Counted from the first letter of the stretch, positions 33,893 to 44,246 are shown. The stretch: 64,000 bases of DNA from Thermomicrobiales bacterium (GCA_037045155.1 JBAOIG010000002.1:248001-312000); one strand, 5' to 3'. The notes: generated from the letters alone by a model not told the origin. Made by a program: numbers and translations.

Positions 33893-36800
33893 CTACCGCA
33901 TGCGGAACGTGACGGTGTGCTCGACCGGGTCGCCAGCAACGGTGAACGTGATCGCCCAGACGCCGGCCACACGGCCGCGAATCTGGAAATCGTAGACGTA
34001 CCCGCGGAGCCGCGAATCGTAGCGGAAGTTACTATCCCGGTTTGCGCTGATGGCGGTGTGGGGACGTGTCGCGGCGCCACCATCGAGCGTCGTCAGCTGC
34101 ACCGCGTTGAGGATGATCTCGGCGTCCGATACGTTCGCCCCCTTCGCGTCGGTCAACCGCAGCCGGACCGGCAGCGAGCTACCGGGCCGGTGCGCCTCAT
34201 CCTGATCGTAGAGCGTGGCGATGTTATAGGTCACACCATACCCGACGCTCACGGTGGCCGCGTTGCCGACGTTGTCGATGGCATCGACGGTGAACTGCTT
34301 CGTTCCGGCCGACGCCGTGTCGATCGCCGCGCCGCTGGTGACCGGCCCAGTGCAACCTGCGACGCCGGAGCCGCCGTCGGCACAGGTGTAGCTGGCGATG
34401 ACGGACTGGTTGAGCACGTAGATCGTGTCAGTGGGGGAGGTCAGCGTGATCTCTGGAGCATTCTTGTCAACCCTGTTCCCGCTGACCGGACCCGCGATGG
34501 AGCAGTTGCCGGCAACATCGCAGACCTGACGACTCCCCGTGGCCGCGCCGGTCGTCTCAGTTCCGAACGTGACATTGGTCGACAGCACAAACGCGACGTC
34601 ACTAGCGTTGTCCAGACCGGAGGCGGCATCGCTGGCGACGCAACGGATACTGACGTCCGCGGCGTGCCACTGGCCGTCGGCGGCGTCGCAGAAGACAGCC
34701 GGCTGGGTCTTGTCGATCTGAACGATGAGCGTCTGCTCGGCGCTGCGCCGGCCGGCCTGATCGACTGCCTGGTACGTGATCAGGTATTCACCCTCGGCCG
34801 CTGGCAGAACCGTGCCGGGGTCGAGGACCATGCCGTCCGGCAGCGTCCACCCCTCGGCCGGCACGACCTTGTCCTGGCCGAAGCTGGCAGACGCGCCCGG
34901 ACCAGCGCTGAAGCGCGTATCGCCATCCAGCAGCAGGCTGTGGTATTCGATCAGGGCCACACCCGATCCGCCGATTGTGTCACGACCGTCGAATCGGACG
35001 TCGACCGCCGAGCGATACCAGCCGTTCGCGCCGGGCAGCCCGGCGACGACCGTAGCGGTCGGGGCGATCGGGTCGTGGAGGTCCACCTTCGCGTCGTACT
35101 GGAATGTCGAGCTTGCGCCGACCAGATTACTGGCGGCGAACGCAAACTGGTGGATACCGTCGGCAGCGATCTCGATCGTCCAGCGGTACACACCATCGCT
35201 GCCGAGCGCCGCGGCGCAGGTCACGCCCGCGACGGCCGCGCAATCTGCGCCGTTGACAGTGAGGCTTGCGCCGCGGAGGCCGGCCGCGTCGAACGTGGCG
35301 ATGGTCAGCACCGCCCTGTCCGACGCGCAGCCGCCGCCCGCGTCACAGACGCCGGTCAGCCAGCCAGCAGCCCCGACTCTGGAGGCGATGGCGCCAGACG
35401 TGGTGGACGCGGTAAAGCTTGGGCCAGGGCCGTCAGCAGCCGTGAGGGCCTTGACGACCTGACGGGCGTAGGCGCGCTGGCCGGCCGCGTTGGGGTGCAT
35501 CGTGCCCTTCTGCTCTCTAGCTCAAGCAGGAAGATCGGCCCCCACGAAGTCGTCGTCTTCCAGACAGGTCCCTGTTGGCGCGCCGATTCGTACGGTCTCA
35601 CGACCCAGTTGTCGTTGGCGCAGTAGCCGTGTCGGGCGAACTGCTCGGAGATGCCGGTCACGAAATGCCAGCCCTTATCGGCGTGGCGTTCGGCAGCGTC
35701 GCGGATCGCATTGTTGAGCGGGATGATGACCGAGTTGCGCGCCCACTCCGCCTCGTCGCGGTCGATGTGGATCTTGGCGAAATCGAACGGAGTGGCCGGG
35801 ACAATCTCGCCTAGCATCGAGCTACAGGTCTCGCCGTTGGCATCGCCCGTCGGGTCGGGGTATTCGGTGATGTAGACATTCTTGATGTTCAGCGCCGGCC
35901 GACCATCAGGGGTTGGGTTTGTCAGGGCGTTCGCCAGCCGGTCATAGCGGTTCGGCAGTTCCGCCATATCGTCCCGCAGACGGTCGAGGACGGCGGGCTG
36001 CTCGTGACAACGGCCGCCAGTGCCGAAGACGCGCGGCATGTTGTGCCAGACGCAGTCGGCGATGATGTCGGCGAAGTGGATGTCATTGCCGCCGCCGCTG
36101 ACGATCAGCGCGTCGATCTCACGCCCATTCGCCACCTCGGAGAGCACCTGGAGCTGTGACTTCAGGTAGGCGCCGGGCGAGTAGTCGTCGGGATTCGGCG
36201 GGACGGTTCCGCGGAACGGCCCGAGCATTCCGCTGCCCTCAAATTTGTCGCCGTTGTAGATTGGTGCGTCGATCGTGCCGCCGGAGCAGGCCAGCGAGAT
36301 GAACGTGACCGACGACTTCGAGTCGCCGCGCTCGATCGCCATCGCCGCCTGCGCCGCGCCGGCCGTCGCCGAGCGGTGACAGCGCTCGTCCACCCACTTC
36401 GCGCCCGCGCTGACGAAGCCGAGATCATCGAACTTCTGCGGTATATCGGGGTTGCCCTCGCCCGACCCGTAGGAGTCGCCGATCGAGACGATGAACACGT
36501 CCTTGACCGTCACGATCTGGGAGTGGCTCATCGTCGCGCCGGCCAGCGTCGTGATCGTCACCGCCACGTCGTAGTCCCCCTCGGCGGAGAACGTGTGCTG
36601 CCAGAGACAGCTGTTGGTCGGCGCGCCGGCATCTGCGCCATCGACCGCCCAGGCGTACGTGTTGGCCGACAAGCCGGAGGCGGCCTCCTCCTCGGTCTGG
36701 CAGCCGTCGAAGTTCAGGACAAAGCCGCTCGGGTTGACATATGCATGGTCGTAGGTCGCTGTCGCCGGATCCCAGTGGTAATCGATGATGCCGTTGCCGT

Positions 36801-36990
36801 CGGCATCAAGGCCGAAGCGGCTCGGCGTGCTCCAATCGAACCCAGCTGCGGGCGGGATAAATGGTGGATTGGGAACATCGTCGATCGGACTTGGGTCGAG
36901 CCGATCTTTCGGCAGCGCACTGGTCGCGGCAGGGAAGAGCCCCGAGATCAACGTTACCGTCGCGAACAACACGAGTAATCGGCGAGGCAT
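33893..36990 (-). pseudogene. Secreted SGNH/GDSL hydrolase with Ig-like tail, one frameshift
   Basis: The frame from ATG 36990 begins with a signal peptide ('LLVLFATVTLISGLFPAATS'). It then has a short 'DADGNGIIDYHW' calcium-loop-like segment, a PKD-like domain, and an SGNH esterase core with 'VSIGDSYGSGEGN' (catalytic Ser block) and 'VSGGGNDIHF' (Gly/Asn block). Near 35510 the frame changes; the other frame supplies the catalytic His block 'GTMHPNAAGQRAYARQVV' and about 500 residues of repeated Ig-like/HYR-type domains ending at 33893. The break therefore separates Ser from His. If real it kills the enzyme; if a sequencing slip, the gene encodes a roughly 1030-residue secreted esterase or lipase. 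Confidence 0.75.
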
Positions 36991-37603
36991 GCAAAGTGTC
37001 CCTTCATCAACCAGCGAAACGGGCGAGAGAAACCCATGTTCTCTGAAAAGTCACCAGCCGAACCGGTGATGGTGTTGGTGATGTGATGTGGTGGTGAAGT
37101 GATGAGGATGCGTGAAGGCTTCGGGAGCCTCGCCAAGCATACCGCACAAATCAGCCCGACCGGCGCTTCCACGGCCCGGAACGCGGCTCAATCCCGCTGC
37201 CGGACGCCTGACAATACGCACTCGACGCGAGCAAGGATAGCGAGGACGGGGTCGGAGTCGGAGAACATCCCGGCCCGCGAGGCGATGAATATCGGCCGGG
37301 TAACGCAAGATCTATCGAGAGATCAGCAGATTCATTCCCGTGCTCTTAACGACCCCGCCACAGCAATCCCGACAGCCACAGCGGAAGAGCGTTACTCGAA
37401 TTGCGAGTCAGTGATGCTGGCCGGGCGACCGATCGATGCCCCATTGACCCGAGCGGGCGTCGGGCGTATTCTGGTTCCATCGCAGTACTGCAAATTCGTT
37501 ATTCCGTTGTGTAGCCTCCGCAGCCGACACAAATCATTCGTGTTCCCTCAAGCACTGAACGATCAAAACACCAGTGGATCGGAGAACGCACAGGAGGCGC
37601 CAC
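36991..37603. other. Divergent intergenic region, no convincing gene
   Basis: About 600 bases between two divergent secreted-protein genes. A low-complexity GTGATGTGG-type stretch lies at 37060-37105. A plus-strand open frame through 37099-37857 overlaps the following gene out of frame, with amino-acid content unlike a protein. Promoters for both genes should lie here, but I could not single one out. Confidence 0.5.
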
Positions 37604-39289
37604 ATGTCACGCCATATGGTCCGCATCGCCGTAGTCTTGCTCCTCGCCTGCTCTGCGCTCGCAAGCAGCGCCGGCGCCACGCGAGCCTGGGACGAGCCAA
37701 CGCTGGTGGCAGCCACCGGGAACGCGGTCTCGATCACCCGGCTGAGGACGGACGGACGGTTCGTCATCTGGATCGTCTATTCCTCACAATCTCCGGGCTC
37801 CACGACAGCCACGCTCGACGGTATCGATCGGTTAACCGGCGAACCTGTCAGCGTTGACATCACGGGCGACCCCGAGAACCCTTCGACTCTCTGGGACGCT
37901 CTGGCCGTCGACCTCGATATCGACGGCGGGCTGCTGGCGCTGTCCACGACGTGGAACCACTACCACGGCGAGGGTCCGCACGGCGTCTTCGCCAAGAACC
38001 TGTATACCGGCGAACAATGGCAACTCTCGTCAGCCAAGGTCCCAGGACCGGTTGGCGTCTCCGGCAGCACCGTCTACTGGGTCGAACGGATTCCTGGCGG
38101 CGGCGATCGCGATGTCATCCGCGCCCAGGGTGCTTATCCTGGCGCCGACACGAGCAACCTCTACACCGCCGCAACCCGGGAGACGTTCGTGAAGGATCTC
38201 AGTGTCGCCGAAGGGCACGTGATCTGGCAGGAGCACGACGAGGCGACGGATTCCTGGCGGCTGGCGACGCTGGCTGCCGGCGACGACCTGACAATTGCCG
38301 AAGGCACGCAGCGGATCCCATTCGACGCACGCGGCGATGTGCTGGTGTATCGGGAAGCCGGGGGCCTGTCTGTCCGATCGCTGACGACGGGGGTGACACG
38401 CCACATCGCGATCGACGCCACGCAGTTCGCCACCGACGGCCGCTACATCGTCTGGAACGCCAACCCGTTGATTCGGATGTACGACCTTCAGACGGACGCC
38501 TCGTTTGTCGCGGTCACCTCGAATATCGTCGATGGCGCGGGCGGGCAATTCGGGCTCGTCGCGGCGTCTGGCGGAGCACTCTCCTGGACACGGACATTCC
38601 CATACGTGTACCCACCGCCATACGATCAGGTGACCAACGAAATTCACGCGGCGCCGATCTCCACCCGCCTGCCGAGCGCGCCACGCCCCAACCCGGACGC
38701 AATCGGCGCCACGTGGAAGTATTTCCCGGAAACCAGCCACTACCTGTCGTGGAGCTTCCTTGAGTATTGGCAGGCGAATGGTGGCCTGCCGGTGTTCGGC
38801 TTCCCGCTGACCGAGGAATTCTCCGAGCTCAATGCCGACACCGGCGTGGACTACACCGTCCAGCTCACGGAGCGGCAGCGCTTCGAGTACCACCCCGAGA
38901 ACGCGCCGCCGTACCACGTGCTGCTCGGCCGCCTCGGCGCGGAGCTGCTGGTGAGCCAGGGTCGCGACTGGACCACGTTCCCGACCGCTGACCCCAGCGC
39001 CCCACACTACATGCCCGCAACCGGGCACGCCATCGACGAACGATTCTGGGACTGCTGGTCCGGCCGCGGCCTCGACGTCGGGGATCCGGGCGTCTCGTTC
39101 CGCGAATCGCTGGCCCTCTTCGGCTACCCGCTCTCGGAGCCGATGATGGAGACGAACGCGGACAACGACACCGTTCTGACGCAGTACTTCGAACGCGCCG
39201 TCTTCGAGTGGCATCCGGACAACCCGCCGGAGTGGCGGGTGCTGCTGCGCCGGCTGGGCGCGGAGGCGCTATCGGACAGGGGCTGGTAG
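37604..39289 (+). CDS. Secreted propeller protein with two 'FPETGH'-type surface modules
   Basis: 561 residues with a signal peptide ('MVRIAVVLLLACSALASSAG'). A TolB/propeller-like repeat domain follows, seen from 'DGRFVIWIVYSSQSPGS' through 'TDGRYIVWNANPLIRMYD'. The C-terminal 200 residues hold two copies of an aromatic module: 'WKYFPETSHYLSWSFLEYW' with 'GGLPVFGFPLTEEF' and 'RFEYHPENAPPYHV', then 'YMPATGHAIDERFWDCW' with 'LFGYPLSEP' and 'AVFEWHPDNPPEW'. I read these as cell-surface attachment modules, because the same unit ends the phage endolysin at 28200-28430. ATG 37604 follows AGGAGG. Function unknown; extracellular. Confidence 0.75.
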   Translation: MSRHMVRIAVVLLLACSALASSAGATRAWDEPTLVAATGNAVSITRLRTDGRFVIWIVYSSQSPGSTTATLDGIDRLTGEPVSVDITGDPENPSTLWDALAVDLDIDGGLLALSTTWNHYHGEGPHGVFAKNLYTGEQWQLSSAKVPGPVGVSGSTVYWVERIPGGGDRDVIRAQGAYPGADTSNLYTAATRETFVKDLSVAEGHVIWQEHDEATDSWRLATLAAGDDLTIAEGTQRIPFDARGDVLVYREAGGLSVRSLTTGVTRHIAIDATQFATDGRYIVWNANPLIRMYDLQTDASFVAVTSNIVDGAGGQFGLVAASGGALSWTRTFPYVYPPPYDQVTNEIHAAPISTRLPSAPRPNPDAIGATWKYFPETSHYLSWSFLEYWQANGGLPVFGFPLTEEFSELNADTGVDYTVQLTERQRFEYHPENAPPYHVLLGRLGAELLVSQGRDWTTFPTADPSAPHYMPATGHAIDERFWDCWSGRGLDVGDPGVSFRESLALFGYPLSEPMMETNADNDTVLTQYFERAVFEWHPDNPPEWRVLLRRLGAEALSDRGW

Positions 39290-39594
39290 GGGCCAGCGGC
39301 ACAGGCGAGACGAGATTGCCTCAGCTGACGTAGCCGGCCATCCCCGCCGTCTCCTCGCTGGCAAACAGCTCGGCCTGCTCGATGACGAGCTGGGTGGCAA
39401 CCGCATCTCGTCATCGAGTGGCTCATTGTCCTCCCCGGCCCTCGCACGGTTGCCAGAGTGTTCGGCGGGCTGCGGGGCGCGCTCGTATACAATCCGTTCC
39501 CACGATGTGGCTCGCGAATGCGTCCAGCAGGAGTGGAAGACTAGTCGATGGCCCGGCACAACGCTTCGCCGCGCCTGGCATACGAGGAGCCGGC
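39290..39594. other. Short intergenic region with a possible gene remnant
   Basis: About 300 bases. On the minus strand 39325-39395 reads 'VATQLVIEQAELFASEE' and then a stop, with coding-like composition but no start, so it may be the tail of a lost gene. No other feature seen. Confidence 0.35.
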
Positions 39595-40581
39595 ATGAGC
39601 CATCACCCGATCGCGCCTCTGCGCGGCTATCACCACCTGACGATGGTCACCCGCGACGCGCGGGAGAATGCCCGCTTCTATCGCGATCTGCTGCGGCTGC
39701 GGCTGGTCAAGCAGACGGTCGATCTCACCATGCCGGATGTCCGCCACGTCTGCTACGGCGACGAGATCGGCGCGCCGGGGTCGCTGCTGACCTTCTTCGA
39801 ATGGCCGGACGCCCCCCATGGCCAGCGCGGCTGGGGCGGGACGGAGCACATCGCCCTGCGGGTTGCCAGCGGGGCGGCGCTGGCATGGTGGCGCGGCCAT
39901 CTGGAGCGCGAGGGGGTCGACCTGGAAGGGCCGTTCCACGACCACACCAGGCCGGCCATCCGGTTCCGCGATCCGGACGGGCTGATCGTCGAGCTGGTTG
40001 CCCCAGCCGGGGATGACGTGCCGGATGGCGCGCCGGTCTTCTTCGTGCCCGCGATGGCGATCGGCCGGATCGACCACGCCGCGCTGCTGGCGACCGATCG
40101 CGAGACGGCATCGGTCTACTACCAGCACATGCTGGGCTTCGACCTCGCCGGCGAATATCCAAACCCGATCAACCCTGGCCGGGCCGATCTCGTCTTCGAG
40201 ATTGATGGGCCGGCCCCGGCCGAGCGGCTGATCGTGACACTGGTGGACCACGACGCCGTCGGGCGCGCCGTCGCCGGCCCCGGCCAGATCCACCATATTG
40301 CCTTCTGCGTGCCGGACGAGGCAGTCGAGCTGGTCTGGCAGGAGCGGATCATCAGCGCGGGCGTCAACGTGTCGGACATCCAGGACCGGCAGTATTTCCA
40401 CAGCATCGACTTCCGTGACCCGGACGGGCACCTGCTGGAGATCGCCACCGCTCACCCCGGATTCGCCATCGATGAGCCGCTGGAGTCGCTCGGCCAGGCG
40501 CTGAAGCTTCCGCCGTGGCTCGAGCATCGCCGCGACGAGCTGGAACGCAGGCTCCGCCCGATCGACGGGGACAACGAGTGA
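39595..40581 (+). CDS. Glyoxalase/extradiol dioxygenase superfamily protein (VOC, two-domain)
   Basis: 328 residues in two vicinal-oxygen-chelate halves. Half one opens with 'GYHHLTMVTRDARENARFYR' and contains 'GTEHIALRV' and 'FRDPDGLIVELV'. Half two opens with 'IGRIDHAALLATDRETASVY' and contains 'QIHHIAFCV' and 'FRDPDGHLLEI'. The histidines and glutamates at these positions are the usual metal ligands, and the layout matches ring-cleaving dioxygenase-like proteins of the MhqO/YkcA type. ATG 39595 follows GAGGAG. The next gene starts within its stop codon, so they are coupled. Confidence 0.85.
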   Translation: MSHHPIAPLRGYHHLTMVTRDARENARFYRDLLRLRLVKQTVDLTMPDVRHVCYGDEIGAPGSLLTFFEWPDAPHGQRGWGGTEHIALRVASGAALAWWRGHLEREGVDLEGPFHDHTRPAIRFRDPDGLIVELVAPAGDDVPDGAPVFFVPAMAIGRIDHAALLATDRETASVYYQHMLGFDLAGEYPNPINPGRADLVFEIDGPAPAERLIVTLVDHDAVGRAVAGPGQIHHIAFCVPDEAVELVWQERIISAGVNVSDIQDRQYFHSIDFRDPDGHLLEIATAHPGFAIDEPLESLGQALKLPPWLEHRRDELERRLRPIDGDNE

Positions 40582-40754
40582 GCCGCCGTCAGATCCGCGC
40601 GGCGGTGATGATCGCCGGCGTCGTCCTCGCGATCATCCTGCTGGTAGTGATCGCCGCCAGCGCTTCCGGATCGACGCGCATCATTGTCCTCGCCCTGCTG
40701 GCCCCGTTGCTGACACTCACGTCGGTGGCAGTCTGGCGCAGCCTCAACAGCTGA
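40578..40754 (+). CDS. Small two-helix membrane protein
   Basis: 58 residues from GTG 40578, which overlaps the stop of the dioxygenase-like gene (GTGA). Two hydrophobic segments ('AAVMIAGVVLAIILLVVIAA' and 'IIVLALLAPLLTLTSVAVW') are separated by a short loop. There is no recognised family. The overlap indicates translation coupled to the enzyme gene, perhaps as a membrane anchor or partner. Confidence 0.6.
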   Translation: MSRRQIRAAVMIAGVVLAIILLVVIAASASGSTRIIVLALLAPLLTLTSVAVWRSLNS

Positions 40755-40833
40755 TCTCCGTCTCGTGACAGCCTGACACAGCCGTGATATGCTCTCTGTA
40801 CGTACACGGTGAATGTTCAGGCAGGGGCGCCCA

Positions 40834-41130
40834 ATGGCACAGGCACGACGAGCGACGCGGACGATGTATGGCTACACAGTAGACGAGGTGTCGCGGTTCC
40901 TGCAATACGATCCGGCAGCAATACGCTACTGGCTGCGGACCGGCCACCTGGCCGGCGCATTCGACCCGTCGATCGACGACTGGCGGGTAACCGCCAACGA
41001 CCTGGTGATCTTCCTGCGGCAGTCCAGCGAGCCGATGCCGACCGGCGTCGTCGTCTGGCACGACGCACCGGCTGTGCCATCCCCCGCGCCCGTCAGCGAA
41101 GCAGCGCTCGTGATGTCGGGAGCCGACTGA
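40834..41130 (+). CDS. Helix-turn-helix protein (MerR/excisionase-like)
   Basis: About 98 residues. 'MYGYTVDEVSRFLQYDPAAI', then 'RYWLRTGHLAGAF', then 'DWRVTANDLVIFLRQ' is the winged-helix order of MerR-like or excisionase-type DNA-binding domains (HTH_17). The tail is Pro/Ala-rich. ATG 40834 follows GGGGCGCCC; an in-frame ATG at 40813 is an alternative. Convergent with the lipoprotein gene, four bases apart. It could act on nearby genes, but no target is evident. Confidence 0.7.
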   Translation: MAQARRATRTMYGYTVDEVSRFLQYDPAAIRYWLRTGHLAGAFDPSIDDWRVTANDLVIFLRQSSEPMPTGVVVWHDAPAVPSPAPVSEAALVMSGAD

Positions 41131-41133
41131 GCA

Positions 41134-41914
41134 CTACGGGCCGGGAGTCGCCCCCGATTCCCAGGCGAGCGCGTCGAGGATACCGCCAACGACTTCTCTC
41201 GCCGAGAACGACCGGTCGTAGTACGTCGCCGAGCCATCATCGCCCAGAATGAAGCGCTCAACACCCCACCAGACCGGTCCGGATGCCGTTTGCACGAGCG
41301 GCTCAAACGCCACGTCCGCTCGGTTGCTCCGAGTCGCGACAAGCCCGAGCAGGATTCGTTCGCCCACAGCCAGCAACTCGGACGGAGCGTGCACGACGGA
41401 GGAGTCGTCGACCGTCCCACCCTCGACAACGACGACGAGCCGCGTCGTGTCGACGGGGAACGCAGTTGCCCCACGGTCATCTCGCGGAATGAGGGGTCCC
41501 GTCATCTTGCGCAGGTAATCCGGCACGTCGAGCTCAAGTACAAACGGGGTGATGATGGTATATCGCTCAGGAACGTCAACGAGCAGGTCGGCCGGGCGGC
41601 TACCATCTGGTGTTGTCCAGCGCGCCGGCTGCTCCTCGACGACACGACCGATGACGAAGAGGTCGTACCCCTGAACCAGCAGATCCGGACGGAACGTCGG
41701 ATCATATCATAGTGAGAACGAATCCATCAGGGTACGCGTCATCCGTCGCCGCCGGTTCAACGTGAGCGGTTGGAGACGATTCAACAGGCGTGGCGACCTC
41801 CGGGGATGCATCCGCCGCGCTCCCGGTCGGTACGACATCCGGCGCGCCACATGCGATCACCAGAAGACACACGACGACGATGAAGAGTTGGCGCGCGGGC
41901 TGTCGTGTTGCCAT
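41134..41914 (-). pseudogene. Lipoprotein of unknown function, one frameshift
   Basis: Starts at ATG 41914 (AGGAGC eight bases upstream) with a lipoprotein signal ('LFIVVVCLLVIACGAPD', Cys in a lipobox) and a Thr/Ala/Pro-rich linker. The frame stops at 41702. One extra base near 41707 explains the break: the other frame continues as 'YDPTFRPDLLVQGYDLFVIG' and 'ERYTIITPFVLELDVPDYL', and runs to 41134 as an all-beta domain of about 190 residues. No family recognised. Exported, outer-face lipoprotein if the frame is restored. Confidence 0.6.
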
Positions 41915-42410
41915 CGGCACAGCTCCTGTTCGATCAGGTGCGGGAACATCTTACGTCTATACAAGGGGGTGGTGTCAATACTTTCTCGTCCGATCACTCA
42001 TGGTATCGAATGCAACACCATCGAGTTGCGCGATGCGAAACCATCGCACTCACTTCGTTCCCGAGTCGTTCTGAGACGATCGAGTGCAGTGATACTGTCA
42101 CCCTTGGGGGCGCTACTGCCTCTGTCATTCTGAGCGGAGCGAAGAATCCGTCCCTCTCCGGCGGCAGCGAACCAGCGCGGGGAAACGGATCCTTCGGCTG
42201 CGGCCTCAGGATGACAGAGAGTCGGGAGGCTGCCGACCCGACATACTCACTGCGTTCGTCTACTGAGCTGATCGAGTGCGACGGGCAAGGCGTCGCCAAG
42301 ATGACCGTGGTTGCTGACCATGGCAGCTGCAACGACACCCAGTGGACCAGGAATGAGAAGGAGAGAATGAGGCTGCGGTCACATCTGCACAGAGGATCGT
42401 CCCCCACCCA
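41915..42410. other. Intergenic region with a dispersed repeat
   Basis: About 500 bases between two minus-strand genes. It holds dispersed repeat copy 4 (42123-42218). At 42248-42270 CACTGCGTTCGTCTACTGAG is close to the left flank of the IS630 element (14241-14260, CACTGCGGTCGACTACTCAG), so another shared repeat piece is present. No gene seen. Confidence 0.5.
42123..42218. repeat. Dispersed palindromic repeat, copy 4
   Basis: TGTCATTCTGAGCGGAGCGA then AGAATCCGT, a central loop, and the opposed arm ACGGATCCTTCGGCTGCGGC ending in CTCAGGATGACAGA. This is the most symmetrical copy. Confidence 0.7.
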
Positions 42411-43325
42411 TCATCCTTCATCCCGCTTGCCACCGAACGCCCCGGCCGCCTGGCGCAGTGCGGCGACGAACGCCTCGGAGACCGGCGCGAGCGACTCGTC
42501 GCGGGCGGCGCGGGCCAGCGCCAGATGGCGCTCGAAGCGTGGCGCGTCGGTGAGCTGGAGCTCGGCGAGGTAGCCCTCCAGCAGATCGTCGGCGACCAGG
42601 TCTTCGGTCAGGAAGGCGACGCCGCCGCGCCGTCGTAGCAGCCGGCGGGCGGTCGCGAACGGCGCTTCGATCACCGCGCCTGCGCCGTGCGGCGTCGCCC
42701 GGACCGCCTCGACGAACGTCGCGTCCCAGCGAATCAGCACGAACGGGTTGCCGCCGGCGATCGCCTCGGCGAACGACACCGACCCACCGCGGGCCAGCGG
42801 GTGGGCCGGCGAGGCGACAGGAACCAGCCGCTCGTGAAGCTCGACCAGCGCAATCAGCCCGGCCGGCGGCGGCGCCCAGCCAACGATGCCCAGCGTCAGT
42901 ACGCCGTCGCGCAGCAGCTCGGCGATCTCGTCACTCTCGCCGGCCCGGACCTCGATCCCGACCGCCGGGTGCTCGTCGCGGAAGGCAGCGAGCGCGCGGG
43001 CCACGAACCCGCCGGCCAGCGAGTCGAGCAACCCGATCGCCAGCGCGCCCTGCTCGCCGGCTGCCGTCGCCCGCGCCGCCGCGACCCCCTCGTCCAGCAC
43101 CTCCAGCGCCCGGCGGGCGTACGGCAGGAAGGCACGGCCCATCTCGCTCAGCGCGATCGTCCGCCCCATCCGGACGAACAGCTCGCCGCCGACCTCCGCC
43201 TCCAGCACCCGGATCCGCGCGCTGATCGTCCCCTGGGCGATCCCCATCTCCGCCGCCGCCCGGCTGAAGCTCCCCACCCGCGCGATCCGCTCGAACGCCA
43301 GCAGCTGGTCGCGATCCACGGCCAT
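42411..43325 (-). CDS. LysR-family transcriptional regulator
   Basis: About 304 residues with the LysR helix-turn-helix at the N-terminus ('FERIARVGSFSRAAAEMGIA' then 'QGTISARIRVLEAEVGGELF'). The linker helix contains 'AFLPYARRALEVLDEGVAA', and a periplasmic-binding-like effector domain follows ('GALAIGLLDSLAGGFVARAL', 'GIVGWAPPPAG'). ATG 43325 follows GGGGGTG; an upstream ATG at 43361 would add 12 residues. The start region carries CGATCGATCG and GTCGATCGAG in inverted arrangement, a plausible autoregulatory site. The effector is unknown; no divergent target gene is adjacent. Confidence 0.87.
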   Translation of the reverse strand: MAVDRDQLLAFERIARVGSFSRAAAEMGIAQGTISARIRVLEAEVGGELFVRMGRTIALSEMGRAFLPYARRALEVLDEGVAAARATAAGEQGALAIGLLDSLAGGFVARALAAFRDEHPAVGIEVRAGESDEIAELLRDGVLTLGIVGWAPPPAGLIALVELHERLVPVASPAHPLARGGSVSFAEAIAGGNPFVLIRWDATFVEAVRATPHGAGAVIEAPFATARRLLRRRGGVAFLTEDLVADDLLEGYLAELQLTDAPRFERHLALARAARDESLAPVSEAFVAALRQAAGAFGGKRDEG

Positions 43326-43418
43326 CACCCCCGATCGATCGAAATTGTCGATCGAGAGCATAAATCAGATCGACCTGAATGAGGACAGACATCGCAGGGG
43401 CGAACACAAGGCTCGCCC

Positions 43419-44222
43419 CTACAAGTCGATGAACGTCGCCTTGCGTCCCTCGAAGCGCGTGATCGCAGTGAACCCGGCGGCGTCGAGCAGCTCGCGGGCG
43501 TCGTCGAAGCGGTAGCCGATATGCTCCGGGCGGTGGGCGTCGGAGCCGACGGTGACGATCTCGCCGCCCAGCTCGCGATACCACTGCAACACCGGCAGAT
43601 CGGGCGACGGCTTACCGACCGGCCGGCGGGCCGTGCCGGTGTTGATCTCGATCCCGATCCCCCGCTCGATCGCCGCGCGAAGGACGGCGCGTAGCGGCTC
43701 CTCGTAATCGTTGCTGTCGTAGCCGTTCTCGATGCTGAATCCGGCCCGCTTCGGCACGTCGATATGACCGATCACGTCGAACCCGCCGGCATCGACGACC
43801 TCCAGCAGCTCGGCGTAGTACGTCTCGTAGGCGGCTTTCGGCGTCCAGCCCTCGAAGTAGCCTGGCGTCAGCGTCAACCGGCTGGTCACCCAGTGGAGCG
43901 AGCCGATGACGAAGTCGTATGGTTGCGCGGAGAGAAGCTGCGCCGCCTCGACGCCAAACCGGTGGATCTCGCCGATCTCGACACCCGCCCGGATCGTCAG
44001 GCGATCGCCGTATCGCTCGCGGTTGGCGGCCAGCTCGGCAAAGTAGGCATCCGGGCGGTAGAAGCCCGAGCAGCTGTCCAGAGGCTCCCAGTCGGAATGA
44101 TCGGTGACGCAGATCTCGCGCAGCCCCAGCGCGATCGCCGCCTCGCACTGCGCCGCCATCGTCGCCTGCGAGTCGCAGGAGAACGCCGTGTGCAGATGGT
44201 AGTCGTTCGGAACTCGACTCAT
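43419..44222 (-). CDS. PHP-domain phosphatase, histidinol-phosphatase type
   Basis: 267 residues with the metal-site motifs of the PHP family in order: 'DYHLHTAFS', 'VTDHSD', 'GVEIGEI', 'IGSLHW', 'VIGHID' and 'TVGSDAH'. Length and motif spacing match HisJ/HisK-type histidinol phosphatases, which dephosphorylate L-histidinol phosphate in histidine synthesis. No other his gene is near, so a different phosphoester is possible. Twenty-four bases separate it from the SDR gene upstream on the same strand. Confidence 0.8.
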   Translation of the reverse strand: MSRVPNDYHLHTAFSCDSQATMAAQCEAAIALGLREICVTDHSDWEPLDSCSGFYRPDAYFAELAANRERYGDRLTIRAGVEIGEIHRFGVEAAQLLSAQPYDFVIGSLHWVTSRLTLTPGYFEGWTPKAAYETYYAELLEVVDAGGFDVIGHIDVPKRAGFSIENGYDSNDYEEPLRAVLRAAIERGIGIEINTGTARRPVGKPSPDLPVLQWYRELGGEIVTVGSDAHRPEHIGYRFDDARELLDAAGFTAITRFEGRKATFIDL

Positions 44223-44246
44223 CGTCCCCTCATCCTCAGTCCCAGA

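Noticed and set aside
37099..37857. 252-residue open frame before the secreted propeller gene
   Set aside because: Amino-acid content is not protein-like, it overlaps the real signal-peptide gene out of frame, and it lacks a ribosome-binding site.
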